A stretch of 64,000 nt of DNA from Sphingosinicellaceae bacterium (GCA_019285715.1 CP079108.1:1689001-1753000); one strand, 5' to 3'; shown: positions 47,057 through 56,746, numbered from the stretch's first letter. Notes: generated from the sequence alone by a model not told the origin. Numbers and translations are program-made.

Positions 47057-47100
47057 GACGGGTCAGGTGATTTGGGTGTCCGGACGGATCAGGTAATTTG
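47057..47100. repeat. Imperfect direct repeat at the VOC gene end
   Basis: 18-bp sequences at 47057-47074 and 47083-47100 match at 16 of 18 positions, 26 bp apart. The right copy encodes the last residues and stop codon of the VOC protein. The left copy supplies the stop that closes the upstream frame of the HprK-like/GT2 gene. It looks like a small tandem duplication. Confidence 0.65.
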
Positions 47101-47640
47101 CTTGGGTAGCGCGCGGGCTTCGCGGACCGGGTCGGTCGTGCCGTCCCAGTCGTCGTGTGCTGCCTTCCAGGCCGCGAACATTGCCCGGACCTCGGGCGAC
47201 GAGCCGTGGATCTCGACGAACATGCCGAACTGCGGGCGGGCATCGAAGTAGCAGACGTCCGCGCCCGACCACATCTCGTTGGCGAGTTCCAGGCCCTGAT
47301 CGAGCAGGTGCTGCCGGTCGGCGAGGAAATCGTTTCCGATGATGGCGACGTGGTGGAAACCCTCCTCGCCGCGCCTGAACATGTCGTGGAAGATCGAGGG
47401 CGTATCGTCGTGGAGCTGGATCAGCTGGATCTGCACCGGGCCGCAGTAGCCGAACGCATAGCTCAGGTCGCACTCCTTGCTGCTCCCGCGGTAGCGGTAG
47501 TAGCCCTCCGCCTTATGGTGCCGCGCCGTGAAGAAGGGTCCCGCCCCGAAAGCGTCGACCCAGCGTTGCGCCGCGGCGTCGAGATCGTTCACGACCCAGG
47601 CGTACTGGAAGATCGGCCGCTTCATGAAGCTTTTGAGCAT
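47089..47640 (-). CDS. VOC family (glyoxalase fold) protein
   Basis: This 183-residue protein has the vicinal-oxygen-chelate repeat fold. It starts with a strand containing F-Q-Y-A-W-V-V-N-D-L-D-A-A-A-x-x-W, then I-Q-L-I-Q, F-H-H-V-A-I-I in the second half, and F-V-E-I-H near 150. Metal ligands of such enzymes would include the last His and Glu. The closest known functions are epimerases and dioxygenases, but I cannot choose. I selected the ATG at 47640 because GGAGG lies 8 bases upstream; a start at 47679 is possible. Confidence 0.75.
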   Translation of the reverse strand: MLKSFMKRPIFQYAWVVNDLDAAAQRWVDAFGAGPFFTARHHKAEGYYRYRGSSKECDLSYAFGYCGPVQIQLIQLHDDTPSIFHDMFRRGEEGFHHVAIIGNDFLADRQHLLDQGLELANEMWSGADVCYFDARPQFGMFVEIHGSSPEVRAMFAAWKAAHDDWDGTTDPVREARALPKQIT

Positions 47641-47760
47641 GGCGACATCCTCCGTCCGTTCCCAAGGCTTGATGACCATAAACTCCGGTTCGGCTCGGCT
47701 TCGCACCTGTGGAATGTGTCAGGCGGTGGCTTGTAGAGGCGCTGGGCCGGCGTCGTTCGT

Positions 47761-49401
47761 CTAGGCCGCTGCGCTGAAAGCCGCCGTCGCGACCGGGTCG
47801 AGGATCAGCTGGACACCCCGTTTCGTCCGGAGCAGCGCCCGCACCTCCACGCAACTCGCTGCAGTGCTGTCCAGGGCTGGCGGCAAACCGTCGATCAGCA
47901 GGCGATGCCCGCAGCGACCGACGACCTGGGCTCCGGCCCGCGCCAGTACCACGTCCAGCGTCGCCCCTCGGGGCGAGCTGAGGGCTGTGCGGATCTCGCC
48001 CGCAACACTGTCGGCGATAGGACCAAGCACGACCTGCAAGCCGCCGTTCGCCAGCTTGAGAACGCCGCGCGCGCCGAGCGCCTTGAGGCGTGGCTCATCG
48101 ACGACCCCCCCGCCGACCTTGAGGCGCAGGCGTGTCGTGCAGGCGTCGACCGAGACGATGTTGCCAGCTCCGCCGAGCGCCGCGATGAGCGCTCCCGCAC
48201 GGCCACCGACGGTCATTACTGGTTCGATAACCGTGTCCTCGACAGGCTCGCGGCCCGGCGTCTTGAGATTGAAGCGCACGATGCAGAACCGGAACGCTGC
48301 GTAGTAAATCCCGAAGTAGGCGACGCCCACCGGGATCAGGAGCAGGGGCCGCGTCGCAAGCTTGAAGTTGAGCAAATAGTCGAGCAGCCCCGCCGAAAAG
48401 CCGAAGCCGAGCTTGACCCCGAGCGCGTCCATCAGCGCCATCGAGATGCCGGTCAGCACGGCGTGGACGACGAACAACGCCGGCGCCAGGAACATGAACG
48501 TGAACTCGATCGGCTCGGTCACCCCGGTCAGCGCCGAGGTCAGCGCCAGGCTGAGCAGCATGCCGCCGACCGGCTTGCGGCGCTCGGGGCGTGCCGAGCG
48601 GTACATCGCGAGGCAGGCGGCAGGCAGCCCGAACATCATCACCGGGAAGAATCCGGACATGAACCCACCCGCGGTCGGGTCGCCGGCGAAGAAGCGGTTC
48701 AGGTCGCCAGTGGTGCCGTCATAATTGCCGAGGATGAACCACGCGACGTTGTTGAGGATGTGGTGCAGCCCGGTGACGATCAGCAGCCGGTTGAGCGCGC
48801 CGTAGACGAACAGCCCGAGCGGGCCGGCCGCGACGACGGCGCGGGACACGCTGTCGAGGCCAGCCTCGAGCCACGGGAAGCCGAGGCCGAAGACCAATGC
48901 GCCGCCCAGGCCAGCAAACCCGGCGGCGATCGGCACGAAGCGGCGGCCGCCGAAAAAGGCCAGATAGTCGGGCAGCCGGATGTTCGAGAACCGGTTGTAG
49001 AGCGCGCCCGCCGCCAACCCTGACAGGATGCCAGCGGGAACGCCGAGCTTGGCGAGTTCCTTGGTGCGCCACGCAGCGGCAAGATCGGCGGCGATGCCTT
49101 GCGTGAAGCCGGCGGTGACCTCGGGTGGCACGTGCAGCAGCGACTTCGCACCCTCGACAGTGACGAGATAGGCGACGACCCCGGCTAGCCCCGCCGCGCC
49201 GTGGTTCTCGCGCGCCAGCCCGACAGCGACGCCGACCGCGAACAACAGCCCGAGGTTGGCGAAGATCGCGTTGCCTGCAGCGGCGATGAAGGCGACATCA
49301 AGCAGGTCGGGTTGGCCGAGACGGAGCAGCAGGCCCGCGATCGGCAGCACCGCGATCGGCAGCATCAGCGCGCGGCCGAGGGGTTGCAGGCGCGAAAGCA
49401 T
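47761..49401 (-). CDS. nagE: PTS N-acetylglucosamine EIIC-EIIB permease
   Basis: NagE imports GlcNAc and phosphorylates it to GlcNAc-6-P. The 546-residue protein has the EIIC membrane domain (about 1-370; early G-R-A-L-M-L-P-I-A-V-L-P-I-A-G, later G-L-H-H-I-L-N-N-V-A-W and T-G-V-T-E-P-I-E-F) followed by EIIB. The phosphocysteine is C421 in D-A-C-T-T-R-L-R. An extra 65-residue end follows that resembles a decayed second EIIB (C497). The ATG at 49401 overlaps the stop of nagF. EIIA is supplied by that upstream gene. Confidence 0.9.
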   Translation of the reverse strand: MLSRLQPLGRALMLPIAVLPIAGLLLRLGQPDLLDVAFIAAAGNAIFANLGLLFAVGVAVGLARENHGAAGLAGVVAYLVTVEGAKSLLHVPPEVTAGFTQGIAADLAAAWRTKELAKLGVPAGILSGLAAGALYNRFSNIRLPDYLAFFGGRRFVPIAAGFAGLGGALVFGLGFPWLEAGLDSVSRAVVAAGPLGLFVYGALNRLLIVTGLHHILNNVAWFILGNYDGTTGDLNRFFAGDPTAGGFMSGFFPVMMFGLPAACLAMYRSARPERRKPVGGMLLSLALTSALTGVTEPIEFTFMFLAPALFVVHAVLTGISMALMDALGVKLGFGFSAGLLDYLLNFKLATRPLLLIPVGVAYFGIYYAAFRFCIVRFNLKTPGREPVEDTVIEPVMTVGGRAGALIAALGGAGNIVSVDACTTRLRLKVGGGVVDEPRLKALGARGVLKLANGGLQVVLGPIADSVAGEIRTALSSPRGATLDVVLARAGAQVVGRCGHRLLIDGLPPALDSTAASCVEVRALLRTKRGVQLILDPVATAAFSAAA

Positions 49402-51875
49402 CAGGCGGCCTCCTCGACCAGTGGCGGCGCCAGCGCCCGGACCTCGGCGGCAGTGCTGCAGGCGAGCGCCCGGACAGCGAGCGCGCGGCAATCGGCGAGG
49501 CGCAGCGTCCTTACCCTGGCCTTGACGGCGGGAATTGCGCCGGCCGCACACGAAAGCTCGGTGACGCCGAGCCCGATCAGGATCGCCGCGGCTGCAGGGT
49601 CGGACGCTATCCCGCCGCAAACGCCGAGCCAGCGCCGGTGTGCCGCCGCGCCGTCCGCCGCCAGCGCGATCAGACGCAACACGGCCGGGTTGAGGGCATC
49701 GATCAGCGCTGCGGTTGCGGGATTCCCGCGATCGGCGGCGAGTGCGTATTGGGTCAGGTCGTTGCTGCCGATCGACAGGAAGTCGGCGTCCCGCGCCAGC
49801 GCTCCCGCGAGTACGGCGGCAGAAGGGGTCTCGACCATCACGCCGAGCTGGGGCCGGTGCCGACGCCTGACGGCGACGAGCGCCCGGTCGAGCGCCGCGC
49901 TGACAGCGGCAAGCTCGGCGGGCGCGACCACCATCGGCACCATGATCCGGCACTGGTCGCCCGGGACGCCGCGCAGGATGGCGCGGAGCTGGATGTCGAG
50001 CAGGTCGGGCCGTGCGAGGCTGAAGCGCACGCCGCGGTTGCCGAGTGCGGGGTTGTCCTCGGGCACGAACGGCAGGTAGGCGACCGGCTTGTCGCCGCCG
50101 ATATCCAAGGTGCGGACGATCAGCGGGCGGTCGCCGAGCGTGGTGGCAATCGCGGCATAGGCGGCGGCCTGCTCGTCCTCGTCGGGCGCGGCGTCGCGAC
50201 CGAGGAACAGGAACTCGGTGCGCAGCAGGCCACAGCCCTCGGCGCCGAATTCGACGGCGCGCGCGGTCTCGTCGATCGACGACAGGTTGGCGAAGACTTC
50301 GATGCGGGTGCCATCGGCCATCCGGCATTCGGCTTGTGCCGCGGCAAGCTCGGCTGGACGTCGCCGCCGGTCGCTGGCGATGCGGTCTCCCGCAGCGGCC
50401 AGCGTCGCGGCATCGGGAGAGGGGTCGAGCCAGCCGCCGTCCGCATCGAGGATCACCGCCTGCCCCTCCGCAACCTCGAGCAGCGCTGTGCCCCCCGCGA
50501 CCAGCATCGGCAGGCCTGCAGCGGCCGCGAGGATCGCCACGTGCGAAGTCGGGCCGCCGCCTGCGGTCGCGATCCCCGCAAGCCGCTGGTGGTCAAGGGC
50601 TATGAATTGCGACGGCAGTACGTCCGCAGCGATGACGACCGCGTCGTCGGGCAAGGCCGCCGGCGCGGTAGCGGCGGCATCGGGGTAGAGCAGGGCGAGC
50701 AGCTGGTGCTCGAGATCGGCGAGGTCGGCGACACGCTCGGCCAGGTGCGGGTCGCCTGTCGCCTGCAGCGCCGTCGTCGCCGCCTGGGTTGCCGACCGCC
50801 ATGCCGCGCCCGCGGACGAGCCTGCCGCAATTGCCCTGCTTGCCGGGACCGAGAGGCCGGGATCGTCGAGCAGCGCCGCGTGTGCCGCAGCGATCTCCGA
50901 ACCGAGGCCGGTCATGGCGGCGAGGCGCCCGCCAAGGGTCGCCAAAGCCGCGTCGAGGGCGGCGCGCTCGATCGCCGGCCCCGCGCCCGCTTCAGGCACT
51001 GCGATCGTCGATTGCGTAAGGTGCATGACGGTCCCGACCGCGAAGCCGGGCGCGGCGCGGATGCCCGGGATCAACGTGCCGGCGGGCCGCGACAGTGCCG
51101 GTGCTAGTCCTGGAGCCGTGTGCGCCTCGCCCATTCCGCCCTCAATCAGCGCGACGAGGGCCTCCACCGCAGCTGCGGCATCGGTTCCGGTCGCGCGGAC
51201 CGTGAGTTCGTCGCCTTGACGAACTCCGAGCGCCATCACCGCGACCATACTGCATGCGTCGGCGGTGCGGCCGTGCGCCTCGAACACCGCCGCGGCGGCA
51301 TGGGTTTTGAGCAACGCCACGATGCGCGCGGCCGGGCGTGCGTGCAGGCCGTGCGGGAGCGGCATGACCAGCACATGGATCGCCTCGTCCCCCGCCGGAG
51401 GCGCGACCGCGACCGTCGCCGCGACGGTGAGCGCGAGCAGCGGATCGCCCCAGCCCACCAGTCGGTCGCGGGCGAGGACCTCGACCGTCGCGCCTTCGCT
51501 GACGACGATGACCGGGGTGATCAGCGACGGGGCTCGCGCGGCGACGATGTCGAGGTCGAAATCGAGCAGTACAGCGTCGGCACGCACGCGGTCACCGACA
51601 GCAACATGCGCGGTGAAGCCCGCCCCGGCGAGCGCGACGGTGTCGATGCCGACGTGGATCAGCACCTCGACGGCGTCGGCGATGCGCAATGTCACTGAAT
51701 GGCTGGTCGGCGCGACGCCGACGACGAGCGCGTCGCACGGCGCGCGGACGACGCCCTCGGTCGGCTCGATCGCAAGGCCGTCACCCATCATCCGCTCGGC
51801 GAACACCGGGTCGGGGACCTCCGCGAGCGGGCAGGCCCATCCGGCGAGCGGGGTGTTGAGGACGATGCGGGTCAT
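49401..51875 (-). CDS. nagF: PTS EIIA-HPr-Enzyme I fusion for N-acetylglucosamine
   Basis: This 824-residue protein carries the whole soluble phosphotransfer chain in one chain. EIIA (about 15-160) has H74 in H-V-G-I-D-T and H59. HPr (about 165-255) has the active His in G-L-H-A-R-P-A (H178). Enzyme I (about 265-820) has H445 in G-G-G-P-T-S-H-V-A-I-L and later L-R-T-E-F-L-F and G-V-C-G-G-I. It takes phosphate from PEP and delivers it to NagE's EIIB. The gene lies between the GH20 gene and nagE, each overlapped by 4 bp. Confidence 0.93.
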   Translation of the reverse strand: MTRIVLNTPLAGWACPLAEVPDPVFAERMMGDGLAIEPTEGVVRAPCDALVVGVAPTSHSVTLRIADAVEVLIHVGIDTVALAGAGFTAHVAVGDRVRADAVLLDFDLDIVAARAPSLITPVIVVSEGATVEVLARDRLVGWGDPLLALTVAATVAVAPPAGDEAIHVLVMPLPHGLHARPAARIVALLKTHAAAAVFEAHGRTADACSMVAVMALGVRQGDELTVRATGTDAAAAVEALVALIEGGMGEAHTAPGLAPALSRPAGTLIPGIRAAPGFAVGTVMHLTQSTIAVPEAGAGPAIERAALDAALATLGGRLAAMTGLGSEIAAAHAALLDDPGLSVPASRAIAAGSSAGAAWRSATQAATTALQATGDPHLAERVADLADLEHQLLALLYPDAAATAPAALPDDAVVIAADVLPSQFIALDHQRLAGIATAGGGPTSHVAILAAAAGLPMLVAGGTALLEVAEGQAVILDADGGWLDPSPDAATLAAAGDRIASDRRRRPAELAAAQAECRMADGTRIEVFANLSSIDETARAVEFGAEGCGLLRTEFLFLGRDAAPDEDEQAAAYAAIATTLGDRPLIVRTLDIGGDKPVAYLPFVPEDNPALGNRGVRFSLARPDLLDIQLRAILRGVPGDQCRIMVPMVVAPAELAAVSAALDRALVAVRRRHRPQLGVMVETPSAAVLAGALARDADFLSIGSNDLTQYALAADRGNPATAALIDALNPAVLRLIALAADGAAAHRRWLGVCGGIASDPAAAAILIGLGVTELSCAAGAIPAVKARVRTLRLADCRALAVRALACSTAAEVRALAPPLVEEAA

Positions 51876-53854
51876 GGCACGAGCCGGACGGCGGCCACCG
51901 CCCAGATCGGATCGGAACCACGCGCGGTGAAGGTCAGGCAGAGGCCGGCGGCTCCGGCGCCGAGGGGCAGGGGGGCGCGCAGAGTGCTCACGCCCGGATT
52001 GCGGACCGCCGGCGCGAGCGGCAGCACCGCGAGCCGGTCACCGTCGCAACCGTCGCGGACTTCGAGCTCGCCGTCGGGCGTTGCGGGCGGTCGGAAGCGG
52101 ATCGCGTCGCGGTCATTGCCGATCTGGTAGTTGAACGGCAGCTGCCCGACGTCGACCTCGATGGTTTTCGCGCCCGCGACTGGCGCCCCCGCCCACTTCC
52201 AGCACGGCGCGAGGATGTCGACCTTGAACGTCGCGCGCGGTCCTGCGGCGGGGTAGTCGTCCTCGAGGCCGAGCACGAGCTTGTCCTCACACGTGGTCAG
52301 CGGCGACTTCGGCGTCGGCATGAATGACGCGGTCGAGGCCTGCGTCAGTTCGAAAGCGCGCAGCCGCTCGACCTGCGCTGCCGCCCGGCGCTCGAAGCCG
52401 GGATAATCCTTGGAGCCCGCCGCCGACCATCCCAGCTCCGCTACCGCCAGCGCGCGTGGGAATGCCTGGTGCGCGACGCGTGCCTCGCTCCGCATGTGCT
52501 CGGTCCACAGGGTGCCTTGCAGGCCGAGGATGTGTTGCTCGCGCGCGGTCGGTATCGACGCCGGCAGCGGGTCGAAACCGTAGACATCGGCGAGGCTGAC
52601 GACATGCCCGCGCCCGATCGGCTCGGCCGCTCCCTCGATGTTGTCAAAATACAGGGTCGGACCGGCGGCGAGGATCGCGTCGTGCCCAGCGGCGGCTGCT
52701 TTGGCCGCGCCATCGACGCCTTGCCACGACATCACCGTCGCGCTCTCCGGGACTCCGCCCGCAAGGATTTCGTCCCAGCCGATCAGCTTCCGGCCGTGGG
52801 CGGTGAGGAATTTGCCGATTCGCGCGATGAACCAGCCCTGCAGCGCCTCCTCGTCCTTGAGGCCGAGCGCCTTGATGCGGGCTTGCGTGGCCGGGTCGGA
52901 GTGCCACTGGTCTTTGACCGCCTCGTCGCCGCCGATGTGGATGTAGGGCCCCGGGAACAGGTCGATGACCTCGGCCAGCACGTCCTCGAGGAAGGCGAAG
53001 GTCGCGTCGTCGGTGTTGTAGAGGTACGGAAACACGCCCCAATCGGATTCGATGCCAGGTGGCGGCGTGACGCCCATGCCGAGCTTGGGGTAGGCGCGGA
53101 TCGCGGCGAGCGCGTGGCCGGGCATCTCGATCTCGGGGATGACGGTGATGTTCCGCGCGGCGGCAAAGGCGACGATGTCGCGGATCTCGGCCTTCGAGTA
53201 GACGCCGCCCTCGCGCGGTAGCGCCGGTGCCGGGGGCACGCTCGCGGGGACGCGCCAGCCGCCGACCGCGGTCAGGCGCGGGTATTTGTCGATCGGGATG
53301 CGCCAGCCCTGGTCGTCGACGAGGTGCCAGTGGAAGCGGTTGAGCTTGGCCAGCGCCATCCACTCCAGCAGCCGCTTGATGAACGCCGGCGACTGGTAGT
53401 GGCGGGCGGAATCGAGCATTAGCCCCCGCCAGCCGAAGCGCGGCGCATCGTCGATGGTGACCGCGGGGATCGTGCCGTCGGCAGACACCAGCTGCCACAG
53501 GGTAATGGCACCGTAGAACAGCCCGGCATCGTCGGGGGCGGTGATGGTCGCGTGTACACTGTCCACGGTGAGGCGATAGCTCTCGGGTTTGCCGCCGGCG
53601 GTGCGGACGAAGCGGATCGTCGCGTTGCTCGCCGGCTTGAGATCGAAGCCGCGGCTGCGCTTGAGCATATCGCCAAGCAGCGCCGCCGCCCGCGCCGCGC
53701 CGGGAGCATCGGCGGCTACCGCGACCGTCGAGGTGTGACTGATCCGTAGCGAACCTGTCCCCATCTGAATCGACGCGGGCAACGGCAGCAGGCTCGGCGA
53801 CGCGGCTGTCGCCATCGGCGCGAGCGTCGCCAGCACCAGCGCGACAGACCTCAT
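51872..53854 (-). CDS. GH20 beta-N-acetylhexosaminidase
   Basis: This 660-residue exported enzyme (signal peptide about 1-18) has the GH20b helper domain (to about 140) and the GH20 barrel. Y-H-W-H-L-V-D-D-Q-G-W-R lies near 187-198, and the catalytic pair D310-E311 is in H-I-G-G-D-E. A C-terminal beta domain follows (about 530-660). It removes terminal GlcNAc from chito-oligosaccharides in the periplasm. The ATG at 53854 was taken; a GTG codon precedes it. Its stop overlaps the start of nagF. Confidence 0.93.
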   Translation of the reverse strand: MRSVALVLATLAPMATAASPSLLPLPASIQMGTGSLRISHTSTVAVAADAPGAARAAALLGDMLKRSRGFDLKPASNATIRFVRTAGGKPESYRLTVDSVHATITAPDDAGLFYGAITLWQLVSADGTIPAVTIDDAPRFGWRGLMLDSARHYQSPAFIKRLLEWMALAKLNRFHWHLVDDQGWRIPIDKYPRLTAVGGWRVPASVPPAPALPREGGVYSKAEIRDIVAFAAARNITVIPEIEMPGHALAAIRAYPKLGMGVTPPPGIESDWGVFPYLYNTDDATFAFLEDVLAEVIDLFPGPYIHIGGDEAVKDQWHSDPATQARIKALGLKDEEALQGWFIARIGKFLTAHGRKLIGWDEILAGGVPESATVMSWQGVDGAAKAAAAGHDAILAAGPTLYFDNIEGAAEPIGRGHVVSLADVYGFDPLPASIPTAREQHILGLQGTLWTEHMRSEARVAHQAFPRALAVAELGWSAAGSKDYPGFERRAAAQVERLRAFELTQASTASFMPTPKSPLTTCEDKLVLGLEDDYPAAGPRATFKVDILAPCWKWAGAPVAGAKTIEVDVGQLPFNYQIGNDRDAIRFRPPATPDGELEVRDGCDGDRLAVLPLAPAVRNPGVSTLRAPLPLGAGAAGLCLTFTARGSDPIWAVAAVRLVP

Positions 53855-53924
53855 CACAATCGTCCCCTCGAACCACGCGCGCCGCCGGTGCCGCCCTTCA
53901 ATAGCGCGGCACCGGCGCTGTCCA

Positions 53925-56705
53925 TCAATAGCGCAGGCGGACGCCGAGGTAGAATTGCCGGCCGTTGTCGTAGATCGCGCGGGGCCGATCGGTGGTGCTC
54001 GAGAACTGCTCGATCTTCTCGTTGGTCAGGTTGATCGCATCAGCAGTAACCGCAATGTTCGAGGTCACGTTGACCGATGCCGAGCCGTCGAGCGATGCGG
54101 TCGCCTTCTGGTTGAGCGGCGCGGCGCGGTCGTAGGTGATGAAGAACTTGGTGCGGTAGTTGTAGCTCAGCCGCGCCGAGAAACGGTCGTCCTCGTAATA
54201 GCCGGTCAGGTTGACCGCGTGCTTGGAGTTGCCCTGCACCGGCAGCCCGCCTTTGATCTTGGCGTCCGAGTAGGTGTAGTTCACGTTGGCACCGAAACCG
54301 CCCCAGATGCGTCGCGAAGCCTGGATTTCGACACCCTTGTTGGTGCCGCCCGGGCCGTTTGCACGCCGGTTCACGTCGAACAGGCAGTCGTACAGGTTGT
54401 TGGTGACATCAAGCAGCGTGCAGCGCGAGACGTTGGGCGTCGAGGTCTGGACTGGGAAGCGCTCCTGCGTGATCGCGTCGATGATGTAAGACTTGATGTC
54501 CTTGTAATAGAACGCGACGGCGAAGATCGTGTCCTTGTCGGGGTAGTATTCCAGGCTGACGTCACCCTGGTTGGCGCGGTACGGATTGACCAGCGGGTTG
54601 CCGCCGGCAGCGGTCAGCGAGCCGGGGTTGAGCGTGATCCGCGGCACGATGTCGGTGTAGTCCGGGCGGGCGACGGTGCGCCCAGCCGCGAGCCGCAGGA
54701 TCAGGTTATCGCGGACGTCGAAGCTGACGTTCGCGCTGGGCAGGACGTCGGTATAGTGGCGCTTGACGTCGACCGGCTGATAGATGCCGAAGGCATTGTC
54801 GTCGACGGTGTCCGGTCCCGCGGGCACGCCGATCAGATTGCCGGTCGAGTGCTGGTCGGTCCGCACGACGCGGAGGCCGACGTTGCCCCGCCAATGCTCG
54901 CCGCCGAGATTGGCCATGACGTAGCCGCCGTACGCCTTCTCGTTGATCGCGTAGTTCTCGGGCGGATTGATGATACGCGCCCGGACGCTCGCCGGCTGCG
55001 AATTCATAATGTCCTCGAGCTTCTTGCGGTCGATCTGGAAGAAGCTGGTCAGCGTGCCCGGCAGCGCGATATTGTCGAGGAAGTCGCCCGGGGTCAGGCC
55101 ACCGGCGAAGCTGGTCGACGTACAGGGACCGCCGCAGCCGTTCGCGGCCAGCGGCAGGTAAAAGCCGCCGTAGGTGGTCGCGAGGAAGCGCGTGACGCGG
55201 TCGTGGTCAGTGAACTTGGCACCCGCCTTGATCGACTTCAGGAAGCCCGCGTCGAATTCGTGCTCATAGTCGACGTAGGCGTACTTCTCCTTGTCGTCGT
55301 TGGTGATCTTGTGGAGCGAGGCAAAGTCGAACGCGAGGTCGGACGGCTTGGTCGGGTCGATGCCGATGAACGCGACCTGCGGAGTCTTGCCGGTCAGGTC
55401 GTAGGTGAAGCCACCGGGCGCGCCGCCCTCGTAGAACGGCTGCGACGCGGTATCGCCATTGGCCTTGGTGTAGCCGACCTTGACGTGGAGGGTGTCGGCG
55501 TCGGTCGGCTTCCAGATCGCGTCGAAGTCGCCGGAGAAGGTCTGCGCGAAGGCCTTGCGGTCGATCGCGTCATAGACCGCGGCGCGGCCACCGGGGATCG
55601 AGTCGATGCGGCCCGAGACGATGGTACCGTTCTTGACGACGCCGTTGCTGAGCACGCCGCCGCCGCCGATCGCGTTGGTGCCCCAGGCGAGGTAGTTCTG
55701 GTTGAAGTTGTCGGCGTTGAACCGCGAGTACAGCCCGGTGACGTTGACCTCGAGCGTGTCGGTCGGGCGGAACTGCAGCGCGATGTTGCCGCCGTAGCGC
55801 TCACGCTCCTGGTTGAACAACGCCGAGCCGATCAGCGACGGATAGACGTTGCCGACGAGTGCGGGATCATAGCCGGGGTTGGTGACTATGGTCGACGCCG
55901 TACCCGGCGCCGAACCGGTCGGCGGCGGCAGCGTGAGCGTCGGCGCTACGTCGTATTTCTGGTAGCCGAGCACCTCGACGCCGTCGCGGCGGATGCGGCG
56001 CTTCTGATAGACGCCGCCGATCAGGATGCCGAAGGTCTCGTCAGCGTTCTTCCAGCTGACCATGCCCGACAGCTGTGGATCGACCTTGCCGCGGCTGTCC
56101 GAGTAGGCGGCCTGGGCCGAAGCGGAGACGGTAAAGGCCTTGAGGTCGAGCGGGTTGCGGGTGTGGACGTTGATCGTGCCGCCGATCCCGCCTTCCTCGA
56201 CGTCCGCCTGCGGGCTTTTATAGACGTCGAGTTGCCCGACGATTTCCGACGGCAGCGTCAGGTAGTTGAAGCTGCGCGTAGCGGCGAGCTGCTCCAGGAT
56301 AAACCAGTCGGCGGTGGCGATGGCGTGGCCGTTGACCAGCGTCTTGGTCAGGTTCGGCGCGGTACCGCGTAGACTGACGCGCTCGCCCTCGCCGAACTCG
56401 CGGTTGATGACGATGCCCGGGATGCGCTGCAGCGCTTCGGCGACGTTCTTGTCGGGGAACTTGCCGATGTCCTCGGCGGACAGGATGTCGGCGACGACCG
56501 ATGAAGTGCGCTTGGCTTCGAGCGACTTGCGGAGGGATGCGCGGATGCCGGTGACGACGATATCGTCCGGCTTGTCGTCGACGGTGGCCCTGGCACTGTC
56601 TGCCGTTGCGGGACTGGGCAGCGTTTCCTGCGCTGTCACCATCGTGCCGAAGCCCAGCATCGCGAGCGCGCTCGCCGTCCCGATCAGAGTCTGCTTGATG
56701 TTCAT
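53925..56705 (-). CDS. TonB-dependent receptor of the N-acetylglucosamine/chito-oligosaccharide locus
   Basis: This 926-residue receptor has a signal peptide (about 1-25), the D-D-I-V-V-T-G-I-R-A-S-L-R-K-S-L TonB box and plug typical of the Caulobacter/Xanthomonas sugar receptor family, and a barrel ending in L-G-V-R-L-R-Y. It begins a minus-strand operon with the GH20, nagF and nagE genes. It probably imports chitin oligomers across the outer membrane. One copy of the conserved 17-bp motif lies 51 bp upstream of its start. Confidence 0.9.
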   Translation of the reverse strand: MNIKQTLIGTASALAMLGFGTMVTAQETLPSPATADSARATVDDKPDDIVVTGIRASLRKSLEAKRTSSVVADILSAEDIGKFPDKNVAEALQRIPGIVINREFGEGERVSLRGTAPNLTKTLVNGHAIATADWFILEQLAATRSFNYLTLPSEIVGQLDVYKSPQADVEEGGIGGTINVHTRNPLDLKAFTVSASAQAAYSDSRGKVDPQLSGMVSWKNADETFGILIGGVYQKRRIRRDGVEVLGYQKYDVAPTLTLPPPTGSAPGTASTIVTNPGYDPALVGNVYPSLIGSALFNQERERYGGNIALQFRPTDTLEVNVTGLYSRFNADNFNQNYLAWGTNAIGGGGVLSNGVVKNGTIVSGRIDSIPGGRAAVYDAIDRKAFAQTFSGDFDAIWKPTDADTLHVKVGYTKANGDTASQPFYEGGAPGGFTYDLTGKTPQVAFIGIDPTKPSDLAFDFASLHKITNDDKEKYAYVDYEHEFDAGFLKSIKAGAKFTDHDRVTRFLATTYGGFYLPLAANGCGGPCTSTSFAGGLTPGDFLDNIALPGTLTSFFQIDRKKLEDIMNSQPASVRARIINPPENYAINEKAYGGYVMANLGGEHWRGNVGLRVVRTDQHSTGNLIGVPAGPDTVDDNAFGIYQPVDVKRHYTDVLPSANVSFDVRDNLILRLAAGRTVARPDYTDIVPRITLNPGSLTAAGGNPLVNPYRANQGDVSLEYYPDKDTIFAVAFYYKDIKSYIIDAITQERFPVQTSTPNVSRCTLLDVTNNLYDCLFDVNRRANGPGGTNKGVEIQASRRIWGGFGANVNYTYSDAKIKGGLPVQGNSKHAVNLTGYYEDDRFSARLSYNYRTKFFITYDRAAPLNQKATASLDGSASVNVTSNIAVTADAINLTNEKIEQFSSTTDRPRAIYDNGRQFYLGVRLRY

Positions 56706-56746
56706 CCCCGGTCCCTCCCTTAGTCATCAATCCGGGAGGCTCTAGT

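Noticed and set aside
42389-47640. A lasso-peptide cluster
   Set aside because: A receptor and a kinase-like domain are present, but I find no precursor, cyclase, PqqD-type recognition protein, isopeptidase or ABC exporter.
53955-56372. Long plus-strand open frame opposite the TonB receptor
   Set aside because: It lies wholly antisense to a receptor with signal peptide, plug and C-terminal aromatic strand. It has no recognisable domain.
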